In this document: positions 28,369 to 36,703 of the stretch, piece after piece | Numbering within the stretch: position 1 is the stretch's first letter | Layout of the letters: each line of letters starts with the position of its first letter | Notes under the pieces: generated by a model | Told to the model about the DNA's origin: nothing | The model's database searches: none | The model's input: only the letters and a program-made list of their open reading frames with translations | DNA from: Georgenia sp. EYE_87 | GTDB taxonomy: Bacteria; Actinomycetota; Actinomycetes; Actinomycetales; Actinomycetaceae | Length of the DNA stretch: 64,000 nt | NCBI RefSeq assembly: GCF_023148685.1 | Contig: NZ_JAHXNL010000001.1 | Coordinates: forward strand, 1 to 64,000 | Direction: 5' to 3' | Position numbers and translations under genes: made by a program

Positions 28369-28652
28369 CAAACCCTCAATGTCGAAGTCAGATGTATAGC
28401 CATGGAGGCCGACTAAACGGGATGTTTCCGAGGTCCACGGACAGTGCACGTAAACGAGGATCGGGTGGAGGTGGGCTGAATCGGTTGGTCGGGAGCGCCG
28501 CAAACAGCGCCACGGCACTCCGACGACGTCGATACGGGCACGCTGCGCTCTCGGCGTGTCGCGATGACCCGGCGTCCCGTTCGTGGTCGCACTCCCAGCG
28601 GCGGAGCTCAGCCGTTCCGTCGTGATCGCGAGACGAAGAGTCCTTCTCAGCG

Positions 28653-29516
28653 CTACACCGGGGGCCGGACGAGCCATTGGCCAGTCCCGACCGGGATCCC
28701 CGCGGCCTTCGTTCCTGTGCTGATGACCGCACGGTTGAACAGACCCTGGTCGGCGACGACGGTCTGCCCAGTCATGAGCGTGTTGCGCCGAGAGGCCAGG
28801 AACGCGTACAGCCAGCCGTACTCCTCGGGAGTAGGCAGGTGCTGGAGCGGTGCGAGCATCCGGAACTGCTCCAGGAAGTCCTCCTTGGGGATGTCCGACT
28901 GCTTCACCTTCTCCAGGCCCAGGGCGGCCGGTCCCTGGAGCTGGCTGTTCGCGATTCCCGACGGAGCCACACCGTTGACCCGGACCCGGGGTGCGAACTC
29001 GAACGCCAGCTGGTTGACCACGCTGCGGACGGCACCCTTGCTCGCCGAGTAGAACAGCCCACCGCCGTCGGCCGCGTATGCCGCCGTCGACGAGGTCAGG
29101 ACGATCGCGCCGTCGTTCTCCTCGAGCAGCTCCACGAACACCCGGGCAGAGAGGATGTACCCCTTGACGTTGACGTGGAAGAGCTCGTCGAAGAGCGTGT
29201 CGATGCGGTCGACAGGTGTCTCCCGCAGCGGCAGGTTGCCGTCGAAAATGCCCTGGCAGCCGATGAGCGCATCCAGCCGGCCGTAGCGTTCCACGATCGC
29301 CGACTTCAGGGCCTCCAGGTCGGCGACGCTTCGGACGTCGCCCTGACGGACGAGGACCCGGTCCCCGAACTCTGCGACGAGCTGGTCTACCTTCTCCTGT
29401 GCGATCTCCATGATCGCGACCTCGGCGCCCTCCGCGAGGCACTGCCGGGCGACGCCAAGGCCGAGGCCTGAGCCGCCCCCGGTGACGAGGACGACGTGGT
29501 CATCAAGTAGTTGCAC
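28653..29516 (-). CDS. cis-Dihydrodiol dehydrogenase (BphB-like short-chain dehydrogenase)
   Basis: A 287-residue SDR: nucleotide-binding VTGGGSGLGLGVARQCLAEG, catalytic Ser-Tyr-Lys in LTSSTAAYAADGGGLFYSAS K, and the segments FDELFHVNVKGYILSARVF and VRVNGVAPSGI, which match BphB-type 2,3-dihydrodiol dehydrogenases. It would oxidise, with NAD+, the cis-diol made by the dioxygenase encoded in the same operon, giving a catechol. GTG at 29516 has GGGAGA upstream. It is the last gene of the minus-strand operon, 83 bp behind the reductase, and ends about 285 bp from the island's left repeat; that gap (28369-28652) shows no gene. Confidence 0.85.
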   Translation of the reverse strand: MQLLDDHVVLVTGGGSGLGLGVARQCLAEGAEVAIMEIAQEKVDQLVAEFGDRVLVRQGDVRSVADLEALKSAIVERYGRLDALIGCQGIFDGNLPLRETPVDRIDTLFDELFHVNVKGYILSARVFVELLEENDGAIVLTSSTAAYAADGGGLFYSASKGAVRSVVNQLAFEFAPRVRVNGVAPSGIANSQLQGPAALGLEKVKQSDIPKEDFLEQFRMLAPLQHLPTPEEYGWLYAFLASRRNTLMTGQTVVADQGLFNRAVISTGTKAAGIPVGTGQWLVRPPV

Positions 29517-29599
29517 TGCTTCTCCCTGTTGGGTGGTGTGCTCGGAGTGACGTCGCGGGGGTTCGTGCTCCCGCGCACGCGACCTGGGCGGTGTGGTGG

Positions 29600-30832
29600 T
29601 CAGGCGTGGGCCGACTGGAGGTTGCCGCCGGCGAGTTCGAGCGCGTCCGCCCATGTCCCGCGACGCTCGAGGAGCTTGCGGTAGCCACGCAGCGACCTCT
29701 CGCGACCGGAGGAGAGCACGCTGTGGAACTCGCCGTCACTGCCGTAGAGCACGAGGTACTCACCCGAGGCGAGCGATCCCTCGGCGACGAACGCCTCGTC
29801 CTCGGGCAGCCGGCGGCCGTAGCAGTGGAACTTCCGGTCGTACTGGTCGGTCCAGTAGTACGGCACTGACGTGAAGGGGGTGGCGGTCCCCGAGAGGATG
29901 CCTCCGGCGACGTGCCGGCCCTGCTGTCCGGCGCTTGTCCAGTGGTCTATCCGCACCCGAGCCCCGAGCAGCGGGTGGTCGTAGGCGGCGACGTCGCCAG
30001 CCGCCCAGACCCCGGGCACGTTGGTCCGGCCAGCGGCATCACAGGCGACGCCGCCGTCCAGGACGACGCCGGAGCCGAGCAGCCACTCGACGTTCGGCTC
30101 GACGCCGACGCCGGCGACGACGAAAGGCGCGCGGTGCGTGGTGCCGTCGGAGAGGCGGAGCGTGTAGTCACCGGGTGCCCCCTCGACAGCCGTGACGAGA
30201 GCCCCCAGGCGCAGGTCCACGCCGTGGGCGTCGTGCAGGTCCCGGACGTCGGCTGCCACCTCGGGGCCGACGACGTTGTCCAGCGGCAGTTCCGCGGCTC
30301 CGAAGAGTGTGACGGGGACGCCGCGTCGCCTCAGACTCGCGGCGATCTCCAGGCCGATGAAGCTCGCCCCGACGAGCGTCACGCGCCCGTACCGGGCTGC
30401 CCCGTCGCGGATGTGGACGAGGTCTGCCATGGTCCGCAGCACGGGCAGCGGCGCGCCCGACGTCGTCAGCAGCGGCCGAGGTCGGCTGCCCGTAGCGATG
30501 ACGACGGCGTCCCACGGCAGGGCCGCACCGTCGGAGGTCACCACGTAGCGCCGGTCGATGTCCAGGCCGGCCGCGGCGTGGCCGAGGCGCAGGTCCAGCT
30601 CGTGCGCGGCGTAGTGGTCCTGCGGGCGTAGCTCCACCGCTGCCGGCTCGCCGTCTGCGGCAAGCAGTTCCTTGGACAGCGGCGGCCGGTCGTACGGGAC
30701 GGTGCGCTCGTCCGACAGGATGGTGATGGAGCCGTCGAAGCCGCCCTGCCGCAGCGCGTCCGCCGCGCTGAGACCCGCCACGGAGGCGCCCGCGATGACG
30801 ACGTTGCGGAGCGTGGAGAGCGTGGAGCTCAT
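29600..30832 (-). CDS. Ferredoxin reductase component of the aromatic-ring dioxygenase
   Basis: A 410-residue FAD- and NAD(P)H-dependent oxidoreductase of the BphA4/PhdD type. It has the FAD-binding VVIAGASVAGLSAADALRQG at the N-terminus, the NAD-binding VTLVGASFIGLEIAASLRRR in the middle, the FAD-contacting VWAAGDVA, and a C-terminal reductase dimerisation domain with PYYWTDQYDRKFHCYGR. It passes electrons from NADH to the neighbouring ferredoxin. ATG at 30832 overlaps the ferredoxin stop (ATGA). Confidence 0.92.
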   Translation of the reverse strand: MSSTLSTLRNVVIAGASVAGLSAADALRQGGFDGSITILSDERTVPYDRPPLSKELLAADGEPAAVELRPQDHYAAHELDLRLGHAAAGLDIDRRYVVTSDGAALPWDAVVIATGSRPRPLLTTSGAPLPVLRTMADLVHIRDGAARYGRVTLVGASFIGLEIAASLRRRGVPVTLFGAAELPLDNVVGPEVAADVRDLHDAHGVDLRLGALVTAVEGAPGDYTLRLSDGTTHRAPFVVAGVGVEPNVEWLLGSGVVLDGGVACDAAGRTNVPGVWAAGDVAAYDHPLLGARVRIDHWTSAGQQGRHVAGGILSGTATPFTSVPYYWTDQYDRKFHCYGRRLPEDEAFVAEGSLASGEYLVLYGSDGEFHSVLSSGRERSLRGYRKLLERRGTWADALELAGGNLQSAHA

Positions 30833-31065
30833 GGCCCCTCCTCGACCGGGGCCAGCGAGATGGCTTGTGCGGGGCAGTTGAACACGGCCTCCTCGAGGTC
30901 GGCGAGGCCCTCGCCGGACGCGACGTCCCGGCGCAGCACCGCCACCGGGCTGCCCTTGGGCAGGTCGAAGACGTCGGGCAGGATGCCCACGCAGATGCCG
31001 TAGGCGCGGCACTTGGTGGTGTCGAGGCGGACGGCTACCTTCTCGGCGTTCTTCAGGTCGGTCAC
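30829..31065 (-). CDS. [3Fe-4S]-type ferredoxin of the dioxygenase
   Basis: A 78-residue ferredoxin with only three cluster cysteines: Cys19 and Cys25 in CRAYGIC and Cys64 in FNCPAQAI. Tyr22 stands where a [4Fe-4S] ferredoxin has its second cysteine, which is the [3Fe-4S] pattern of actinobacterial ferredoxins. Most ring-hydroxylating dioxygenases use Rieske or plant-type ferredoxins; this kind is known from the phenanthrene (Phd, Nocardioides) and phthalate (Pht) dioxygenases of actinobacteria, and the gene order here, alpha-beta-ferredoxin-reductase, equals phdABCD. It overlaps both neighbours by 4 nt. Confidence 0.9.
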   Translation of the reverse strand: MTDLKNAEKVAVRLDTTKCRAYGICVGILPDVFDLPKGSPVAVLRRDVASGEGLADLEEAVFNCPAQAISLAPVEEGP

Positions 31066-31598
31066 AGGAACACCGCCAGGTTCGGGGTGCCGAGCGTGGT
31101 CTCGGTCGTGAGCGCCCGGCGCGAGAGCAGCCGCGGTCCGTCAGCGGTGAGCCGGACGGTGTCCTCCCTCCGGACCGGGATGAGGTCGTTCCACGTGTCG
31201 ATCCCACGCTGCCGGTAGAGGAGCAGGGCGCTGGCGACACGCACGACGTCGGCAGCCTCCGTGCCGTGGATCTCGATGCTGCCCACCACGCGCAGCGTGC
31301 GGGAGGGCGGCACCTCGGAGTAGGCGAGACCGGTGTTGAGCCGGTCGATCCGTGTGCGGATGTGTGCCTTCGTGTCCTTCACGCGGATGCCGCGCTGGGT
31401 AAACTCGTGCGAGCGCGGCTCGGTGGCCTGGCGGACCGGCACCTCGTAGACGAAGGCGTCGTCGAGAAGCTCGTACCAGTCCTCCTCGCGCCCCTCGTCC
31501 AGCAGGCGTGCCTCGGTGGCGAGGAACTGGGTGATGAGTGCACGGAGCTCGGGGTCCGACGCGACCGCTGCGGTGGTGGTGGTCTCGGTGGTGGTCAT
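31062..31598 (-). CDS. Aromatic-ring-hydroxylating dioxygenase beta subunit
   Basis: A 178-residue small subunit (SnoaL-like cone fold). After a Thr-rich start come LITQFLATEARLLDEGREED, WYELLDDAFVYEVPV and SEVPPSRTLRVVGSIEI, standard for beta subunits of ring-hydroxylating dioxygenases, which stabilise the alpha3beta3 enzyme. It lies 3 bp behind the alpha subunit gene and overlaps the ferredoxin start by 4 nt, so stoichiometry is probably set by coupling. Confidence 0.92.
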   Translation of the reverse strand: MTTTETTTTAAVASDPELRALITQFLATEARLLDEGREEDWYELLDDAFVYEVPVRQATEPRSHEFTQRGIRVKDTKAHIRTRIDRLNTGLAYSEVPPSRTLRVVGSIEIHGTEAADVVRVASALLLYRQRGIDTWNDLIPVRREDTVRLTADGPRLLSRRALTTETTLGTPNLAVFL

Positions 31599-31601
31599 GG
31601 G

Positions 31602-32996
31602 TCAGTTCCCCTCGGTCGCGGTCGGTGCGGCGCCCTCGCCCCGCATGACCTTCAGCCAGTGGCGGTAGAAGGCGAGCTGCACGTGCTCTCCGTAGCCGGT
31701 GTTGCGCTTGATGCCCGGTCCGGTCCACGTCGGGTCGGGGGACTGGTCCACTGCGCTGTTGCGGCCCTGCTGGAAGTTGAAGGACATGCCGGCCTTGCGA
31801 GCCCACGGGCTGGCGCCGGCCTTGGCGATGCCCTCCCAGGCAACGGTGTCGTCCTGCTCGAACACGCCGGCCGAGCCGAAGACGAACTCGCCGGTGACGT
31901 AGTGCTCCTCGACCTCCTCCTCCGACATGAAGTCCCAGACGAACTGCCAGCTCCACAGCTCGATCTCGCCCGGGCCGACCGGTTGCCACTGCCGGAAGCT
32001 GGTGACGACGGACATCGGACCACCCGGGACGGCGGGGGTGTTGAACCGGATCATGCTGAGGTTGGGGAAGATCGTCCCGACCGTCGGGGGCTCGTGGTTG
32101 ACCACGTGCAGCTGGGCCTCGTCGAGCCCGGACAGGTCAAACTGCGAGGTGATGTGCTCGGGGTAGCCCCAGAGCACGTAGCCGGGGTGGATCGCCTTCG
32201 TCCAGGCGTGGCCGGTGAAGTTGTGCCCGTTGCCGAACTCGTACCGGCGTGCGATCTCGCAGGACATCTGGAGTCCCTGGGAGACGTGAATCTCCTCGGT
32301 GCCCCAGTGCAGGACGTCGAGGTGGTAGACGTCGCCGGAGAAGTTCTCGGCCGCCGTCTTCCAGTCGGCCTTGACCAGGTAGCGGTCCGGCGGGCCGGCG
32401 ACCCGCATTCCCTTGGGGTGGAGGCCGACGATCGCGTCGAGCATCCAGCCGGCCCCGCCCAGGTACTCGTCCAGCGGGGGCACGTCGGCGTTGAGCGAGG
32501 CAAAGATGAAGCCCTGCCGGGTGTCGACCTTCGGGGCCCGCATGAGGCTCCAGTCGTCGGGGTCGAGCCGTTCGCCGTAGGCGTCCTGCAGGTGCGGGGT
32601 CCCGATCAGCTGACCCTTGCTGTTGTAGGTCCAGCCGTGGTACGGGCACTTGAAGAACCGGGAGTTGCCCCGGTCGGTCTGGCAGACCTGGCTGCCGCGG
32701 TGCCGGCAGTAGTTCGACAGGACGTTGATGCCGCCCTGGCCGTCGCGGGTGACGATCACCGGGTCGATGCCGATGCGGCGCTGGACGAAGTCACCTGCGT
32801 TCGGGATCTCGCTCTCGTGGGCGACGAACACCCAGTTGTTGGTAAAGATCCGGTCGATCTCCGCCTCGAAGACCTCCTGGTCGTTGAAGATGTCGACCGG
32901 GACAAGGTCGTCCTCGAGCCCCGCCTCGACCTTGTCGAGGATCTCGTCGAGGCGGGTGCTGGTCGTCGTCGGACGGAAGGATTCGGTCTGGGTCAT
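31602..32996 (-). CDS. Aromatic-ring-hydroxylating dioxygenase alpha subunit (Rieske/mononuclear iron)
   Basis: A 464-residue catalytic subunit. The Rieske [2Fe-2S] ligands are Cys97 and His99 (CRHRG) and Cys117 and His120 (CPYHGW). The catalytic iron region reads NFSGDVYHLDVLH, with the electron-bridging Asp222 and iron ligands His225 and His230; the third ligand is Asp382 or Asp383 in VFEQDD. It should dihydroxylate an aromatic ring to a cis-dihydrodiol using O2 and electrons from the ferredoxin. The whole set resembles PhdA/PhtAa-type enzymes, so a polycyclic or carboxylated aromatic is plausible; the substrate cannot be read from sequence alone. It heads the minus-strand operon and has a LysR-type promoter upstream. 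Confidence 0.94.
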   Translation of the reverse strand: MTQTESFRPTTTSTRLDEILDKVEAGLEDDLVPVDIFNDQEVFEAEIDRIFTNNWVFVAHESEIPNAGDFVQRRIGIDPVIVTRDGQGGINVLSNYCRHRGSQVCQTDRGNSRFFKCPYHGWTYNSKGQLIGTPHLQDAYGERLDPDDWSLMRAPKVDTRQGFIFASLNADVPPLDEYLGGAGWMLDAIVGLHPKGMRVAGPPDRYLVKADWKTAAENFSGDVYHLDVLHWGTEEIHVSQGLQMSCEIARRYEFGNGHNFTGHAWTKAIHPGYVLWGYPEHITSQFDLSGLDEAQLHVVNHEPPTVGTIFPNLSMIRFNTPAVPGGPMSVVTSFRQWQPVGPGEIELWSWQFVWDFMSEEEVEEHYVTGEFVFGSAGVFEQDDTVAWEGIAKAGASPWARKAGMSFNFQQGRNSAVDQSPDPTWTGPGIKRNTGYGEHVQLAFYRHWLKVMRGEGAAPTATEGN

Positions 32997-33096
32997 GTCC
33001 CGCTGTCTCCTTTGACTGGGTAAGGGGGTACGTCGTCGGGCCTACGGGTGGGGGATGGGCCCCGTGACCGGTGCGGCGGTTGCTCCTGGGCTCTTG

Positions 33097-33162
33097 ACAA
33101 TATGAGGGGGTCACATGCGGCGGAACGAAGGAATCTGGATGATGCGCATTGATGGGGTCGAT
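33097..33162 (-). promoter_or_regulatory. LysR-controlled promoter of the dioxygenase operon
   Basis: Reading on the minus strand: operator ATCGACCCCATCAAT (33162-33148; plus strand ATTGATGGGGTCGAT), a 22-bp gap, -35 TTCCGC (33125-33120), 17 bp, -10 TATTGT (33102-33097). The operator centre lies about 65 bp before the predicted start of transcription, the usual place of a LysR recognition site. The same layout recurs at four other island promoters. Confidence 0.7.
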
Positions 33163-33173
33163 GAGTCCGACGG

Positions 33174-34349
33174 TCAGAGGCTCGCGGGGGCGGTGACCAG
33201 GCGGAACGGCTGGTTGAGCAGGGCCTCGACGTAAGCCGCCTGTCCGGGCAGGTGCTCCCGCAGGTTGGCGGCGAAGTCGTCGAGGGTGTCGGCGGTGATG
33301 GCCATCTCCGTAGTGAGGATCCCGTGGGAGACGTCCTGGACGAGTTTCGTGCGAGCGAAGCGAGCGGCCGAGACCGCGGCGAGCGACTCCTCGACCACGC
33401 GGTCGCGCCGCAGCTCGTCAGCGAGGACGACGGCGTCCTCGAGGGCCATGGCGGCACCCTGGGTGAGGTTGGGTGCCGAGGCGTGGGCGGCGTCGCCAAG
33501 GACGATGATGCGGCCCTTGTGCCACGGCGCCGGGAGGTGCACCTCGCTGATCGGGCTGTACACGACACCTCCGTCGGGCAGCTGGTCCCGCAGGTGCGCG
33601 ACGAGGCCGCCGTAGCCGGCCAGGCGTTGGCGGAGCAGGGCAGGCAGATCGGCCGGTGCGTAGCGGGCGTGCTCGGGCTCGGCCGTGACGTGGAGCAGGT
33701 ACATGTGCTCGTCGGACAGGGGGATCACGCCGGTGTTGGAGCGGTCGCCGTGGAAGAGCATGGTGTGGGTGACCTCGGTCGGGCGGGGGAGAGTGACCCG
33801 CCAGACCGCGAAGCCGGTGTACTGCGGTTCGGCCGCGTCGCCGAAGAGGCGCCGGCGCACGGGGGAGCGGATCCCGTCGAAGGCGGCCACGACGTCGTAG
33901 CGCCCCTCCCGTCCGTCGTTGAAGGTCACGCTCACGCCTTCACCGTCGTCGACCACCTCTGCCACCGTGGTGCCGTACGTGAGGTTCGCGCCGGCCCGGT
34001 CGGCGGCGTCGCCGAGGATCTGGTGCAGGTCCGCCCGCGCGAGCGCGTTGTTCGGTGGCACACGGTCGGTGCCGAGCGAGCAGGGGGTGACCAGGATCTG
34101 GTTGCCCTGCCAGTCGAAGTACTCGTTGCGGTCGAACTGGTAGCCCGCGGCGAGGCAGTCCTCGAGCACCCCGAGCACGTCCAGGGCGCGCAGGGAGTTG
34201 CCGGGCTGGTTGATGCCCACGCCGACCACCTGATCGGCGGGCTTGATATCCACGACGTCGACGTCGATACCCTGTCGCCGCAAGGCTACGGCGGCCCCCA
34301 GGCCGCCGATCCCCGCACCGATCACCAAGCAGTTGCGAACAGGCGTCAT
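33174..34349 (-). CDS. FAD-dependent aromatic monooxygenase (class A flavoprotein hydroxylase)
   Basis: A 391-residue flavoprotein hydroxylase of the salicylate / 3-hydroxybenzoate / 6-hydroxynicotinate monooxygenase group. Marks: GxGxxG in VIGAGIGGLGAAVALRRQG, the DG motif in VAAFDGIRSPVRR, and the FAD-ribityl GD motif in IVLGDAAHASAPNLTQGAAM. It inserts one oxygen into a phenolic ring with NAD(P)H, possibly with decarboxylation. The ATG at 34349 is 9 nt behind AAGGAG; an ATG two codons upstream is too close to it. It is transcribed alone, divergently from the first LysR gene, from a promoter with the shared operator. Substrate unknown. Confidence 0.87.
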   Translation of the reverse strand: MTPVRNCLVIGAGIGGLGAAVALRRQGIDVDVVDIKPADQVVGVGINQPGNSLRALDVLGVLEDCLAAGYQFDRNEYFDWQGNQILVTPCSLGTDRVPPNNALARADLHQILGDAADRAGANLTYGTTVAEVVDDGEGVSVTFNDGREGRYDVVAAFDGIRSPVRRRLFGDAAEPQYTGFAVWRVTLPRPTEVTHTMLFHGDRSNTGVIPLSDEHMYLLHVTAEPEHARYAPADLPALLRQRLAGYGGLVAHLRDQLPDGGVVYSPISEVHLPAPWHKGRIIVLGDAAHASAPNLTQGAAMALEDAVVLADELRRDRVVEESLAAVSAARFARTKLVQDVSHGILTTEMAITADTLDDFAANLREHLPGQAAYVEALLNQPFRLVTAPASL

Positions 34350-34378
34350 TGCCATCCTCTCCTTCGCCAGATGCTCGG

Positions 34379-34444
34379 AAGATAGGTGCGGCCGCAGATT
34401 CGCGGAAACAGATCCTGGCGATGCGTCGCATCGACCGGATCGAT
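34379..34444 (-). promoter_or_regulatory. LysR-controlled promoter of the flavin monooxygenase gene
   Basis: Operator ATCGACCGGATCGAT at 34430-34444 (part of the 19-bp palindrome GCATCGA-N5-TCGATGC, 34428-34446), a second palindrome CGATGCGTCGCATCG at 34419-34433 towards the promoter, -35 TTCCGC (34407-34402, minus strand), 17 bp, -10 TATCTT (34384-34379). The operator-to-(-35) gap is 22 bp, identical to the dioxygenase promoter. It lies 26 bp from the LysR start codon, so the regulator can repress its own gene from here. Confidence 0.72.
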
Positions 34445-34469
34445 GCACGCCGCTCGAGGAGGAGTCACA

Positions 34470-35396
34470 TTGTCGGAGAAGCTGGCCAACGTCGATCTCA
34501 ACGTGCTCGTGGCGCTGGACGCCCTGCTCGCCGAGCGGAGCGTCACGCGCGCCGCGGAGCGGCTGATGATCGGCCAGTCGGCCATGAGCTCGACGCTGGC
34601 CCGGCTTCGCCGACTCTTCGACGACCCGCTGCTGGTGCGCCAGGGCCGTGTCCTCGTGCCCACGCCGCTGGCCGAGTCGCTCGTCGTTCCGGTCCGTGAG
34701 GCGCTCTCGATCGTCGAGTCGGTGCTCGCGGTGCGCACGGACTTCGACTCGAGGACCGACCGGCGGACCTTCACGATCAGCGCGAGCGACTACATCGCGC
34801 TCGTTCTGCTGAGGCCCCTTCTGGAACGCCTCAACGACGAAGCTCCCAACGTGCGGGTCAACATCCTGCCGATCAACCCCGTGGGATTCACGGATGCGCT
34901 GCGCCGCAACGAGGCCGACCTGCTCATCCTGCCGCGAGAGCTGCTGGGGACCGACGTCGGCTACCCCCACAAGACGCTGTTCTCAGATCGCTATCTCGTC
35001 GCCGCTGACCGAGACCATCCCGGGGTCGGCGATGCGATCTCCGTCGAGGAGTTCAGTGCGCTGCCGTACCTCGCCTACCGTGCAGGCCCGATGATCGGCC
35101 TGCCGGAGAACCAGCTCGACCAGCAGCAGATCCCGCGGAACCTCCAGGTCACCGTGCAGTCCTTCGTGGTGGCGCCCTTCCTGCTGCGGGGCACCGAGCT
35201 GATCATGCTGATCCACGAGCGCCTCGGCCGCCTGCTCGCCGACGAGGCGCACCTGAAGCTGCTCGACCCGCCGGTGCCGATCGTGCCGCTGCAGGAAGTC
35301 ATGGTGTGGACGTCCCGGCACACCGCCGACGCCGGCCACCAGTGGCTCCGGAGCCGCCTTCTCGAGCTGGCCGGAGAGGTGCCCGCCCTCGCCTGA
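34470..35396 (+). CDS. LysR-family regulator, NodD/NahR subgroup (first copy)
   Basis: A 308-residue regulator. The N-terminal winged helix reads DLNVLVALDALLAERSVTRA, AERLMIGQSAMSSTLARLRR, typical of the NodD/NahR/LinR branch that binds ATC-N9-GAT sites; residues 90-300 form the inducer-binding domain. It probably activates island promoters in response to an aromatic inducer. TTG at 34470 has AGGAGGAG 5 nt upstream; ATG at 34443 in the same frame lies inside the operator. A close paralogue is encoded at 39115. Divergent from the monooxygenase gene. Confidence 0.9.
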   Translation: MSEKLANVDLNVLVALDALLAERSVTRAAERLMIGQSAMSSTLARLRRLFDDPLLVRQGRVLVPTPLAESLVVPVREALSIVESVLAVRTDFDSRTDRRTFTISASDYIALVLLRPLLERLNDEAPNVRVNILPINPVGFTDALRRNEADLLILPRELLGTDVGYPHKTLFSDRYLVAADRDHPGVGDAISVEEFSALPYLAYRAGPMIGLPENQLDQQQIPRNLQVTVQSFVVAPFLLRGTELIMLIHERLGRLLADEAHLKLLDPPVPIVPLQEVMVWTSRHTADAGHQWLRSRLLELAGEVPALA

Positions 35397-35414
35397 CGCT
35401 CGCCGCCGCCTCAC

Positions 35415-35481
35415 ATTGACGGCGTCGATGCCGCGCATCGCGAAACTCGGCTTCCGGGCGGGGCCGGCTCACCCCTAGCGT
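35415..35481 (+). promoter_or_regulatory. LysR-controlled promoter of the hydrolase-binding protein operon
   Basis: Operator ATTGACGGCGTCGAT (35415-35429), a 22-bp gap holding CGCATCGCG, -35 TTCCGG (35452-35457), 18 bp, -10 TAGCGT (35476-35481); the start codon follows at 35549. The operator centre is about 66 bp upstream of the predicted transcription start. Confidence 0.7.
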
Positions 35482-35548
35482 CCCGTCGGGAGGGTGCGGC
35501 CGACGTCGATCGCACCTCTCACCCGAACCTTCGCAGAGAGGCGCCTTC

Positions 35549-36691
35549 GTGTTCGAGATCTTTCCCGACAAGTACGTCTGGAACCTGTCCGCCAACATCG
35601 CGCTGAGCAGTGGCGGGGAGATCGAGGAGATCCTTGAGGCTTGCCGCCCGCTGCTCGCCGCGGCCGCGCGGGGAGAAGAACCGGGGACCGAGGACTTCTT
35701 CGCGTCCTGGTGCGCCGTCGCCGACCGGCAGGTGGAGATCGCGGACGAGAACGAGGCGGCCGGACGCGCGCTGAGTGCAGGTGCCCGCCTTCGTCGGGCA
35801 GCCATCTACTACCAGGTCGCCGAGCGCATGCAGGCCCACGACTTCGCGCCGCGGACCGAGGCGTACCGCAAGATGCTCAACGCCTTCGCCCGCTCGGTCC
35901 GCCTGGGGAAGGACAACTGCGAGCTCGTCGAGGTTCCGTACGAAGGCACCACGCTCCCTGCGCTGTTCGTCCGCGCCGAGGGCGCGGACGGCCGGGCACC
36001 GGTGATGGTGCACTTCAACGGCCTGGACAGCACCAAGGAGATGATCTACTGGTCCGGAATCGGCCAGGAGCTCGCGCGGCGGGGCGTCTCCACCCTGATG
36101 GTCGACCACCCCGGCACCGGTGGGGCGCTTCGGCTGCGGGGCCTGACCGCCTTCCCGGAGAGCGAGCGGTGGGGTGCGGCGTGCGTCGACTACCTCCAGG
36201 AGCGTGACGACGTCGACCGTGCGCGCATCGGGGTGATGGGCTGGTCTCTCGGCGGCTACTACGCGCCGCGCGCCGCGGCGTTCGAGAAGCGGTTCGCCCT
36301 GTGCGTGGCCTGGGGGGCCAACTACAACTGGGGCGAGCTCCAGCGTCGTCGCCGGGAGCGCGAGGGGGAGAATCCCGTCCCGCACTACTGGGAGCACGTC
36401 CGGTGGGTCTGGGGCCAGGACTCCCTCGAGGACTTTATGAACTTTGCGCCCCGGGTCAGCCTGGAAGGCGTCGTCGAGAACATCACCGTGCCGTTCCTCG
36501 TCACCCACGGCGAGAACGACCGGCAGATCCCGCTCGAGTACGCCCACGCCCAGTACGACAACGCCGTCAACAGCCCGAAGCGGGAGTTGAAGATCTTCAC
36601 CCGACGGGAGGGCGGCGTCGAGCACGTCAGCGCCGACAACCAGCCCGTCGCCACCAACTTCATCGCCGACTGGGTGGCCGAGACTCTCTGA
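35549..36691 (+). CDS. Alpha/beta hydrolase, similar in layout to 2,6-dihydroxypseudooxynicotine-type C-C hydrolases
   Basis: A 380-residue protein: a helical N-terminal domain of about 130 residues (including FFASWCAVADRQVEIADENE, AAIYYQVAERMQ), then an alpha/beta hydrolase with the nucleophile elbow GWSLGG, oxyanion segment HFNGLDSTKEM, LVTHGENDRQIP carrying the acid, and the catalytic His near GGVEHVS. This two-part form is that of DHPON hydrolase of nicotine-degrading Arthrobacter and related C-C bond hydrolases, which split beta-diketone-like compounds. In this island it may cleave a ring-fission product. GTG start behind AGAGAGG. It is followed 12 bp later by a binding protein gene. The substrate is unknown. 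Confidence 0.75.
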   Translation: MFEIFPDKYVWNLSANIALSSGGEIEEILEACRPLLAAAARGEEPGTEDFFASWCAVADRQVEIADENEAAGRALSAGARLRRAAIYYQVAERMQAHDFAPRTEAYRKMLNAFARSVRLGKDNCELVEVPYEGTTLPALFVRAEGADGRAPVMVHFNGLDSTKEMIYWSGIGQELARRGVSTLMVDHPGTGGALRLRGLTAFPESERWGAACVDYLQERDDVDRARIGVMGWSLGGYYAPRAAAFEKRFALCVAWGANYNWGELQRRRREREGENPVPHYWEHVRWVWGQDSLEDFMNFAPRVSLEGVVENITVPFLVTHGENDRQIPLEYAHAQYDNAVNSPKRELKIFTRREGGVEHVSADNQPVATNFIADWVAETL

Positions 36692-36703
36692 CAAAGGAGC
36701 ACC

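Noticed and set aside
28300-28625. Small frame containing CPEGDSNPQ after the TetR gene
   Set aside because: It is a translation of the duplicated tRNA 3' fragment and its surroundings, a well-known source of false genes.
33094-33110. TTGACA on the plus strand before the dioxygenase operon, as a promoter reading rightwards
   Set aside because: No -10 at a proper distance and no plus-strand gene follows; the same bases on the minus strand contain the TATTGT -10 of the dioxygenase promoter.
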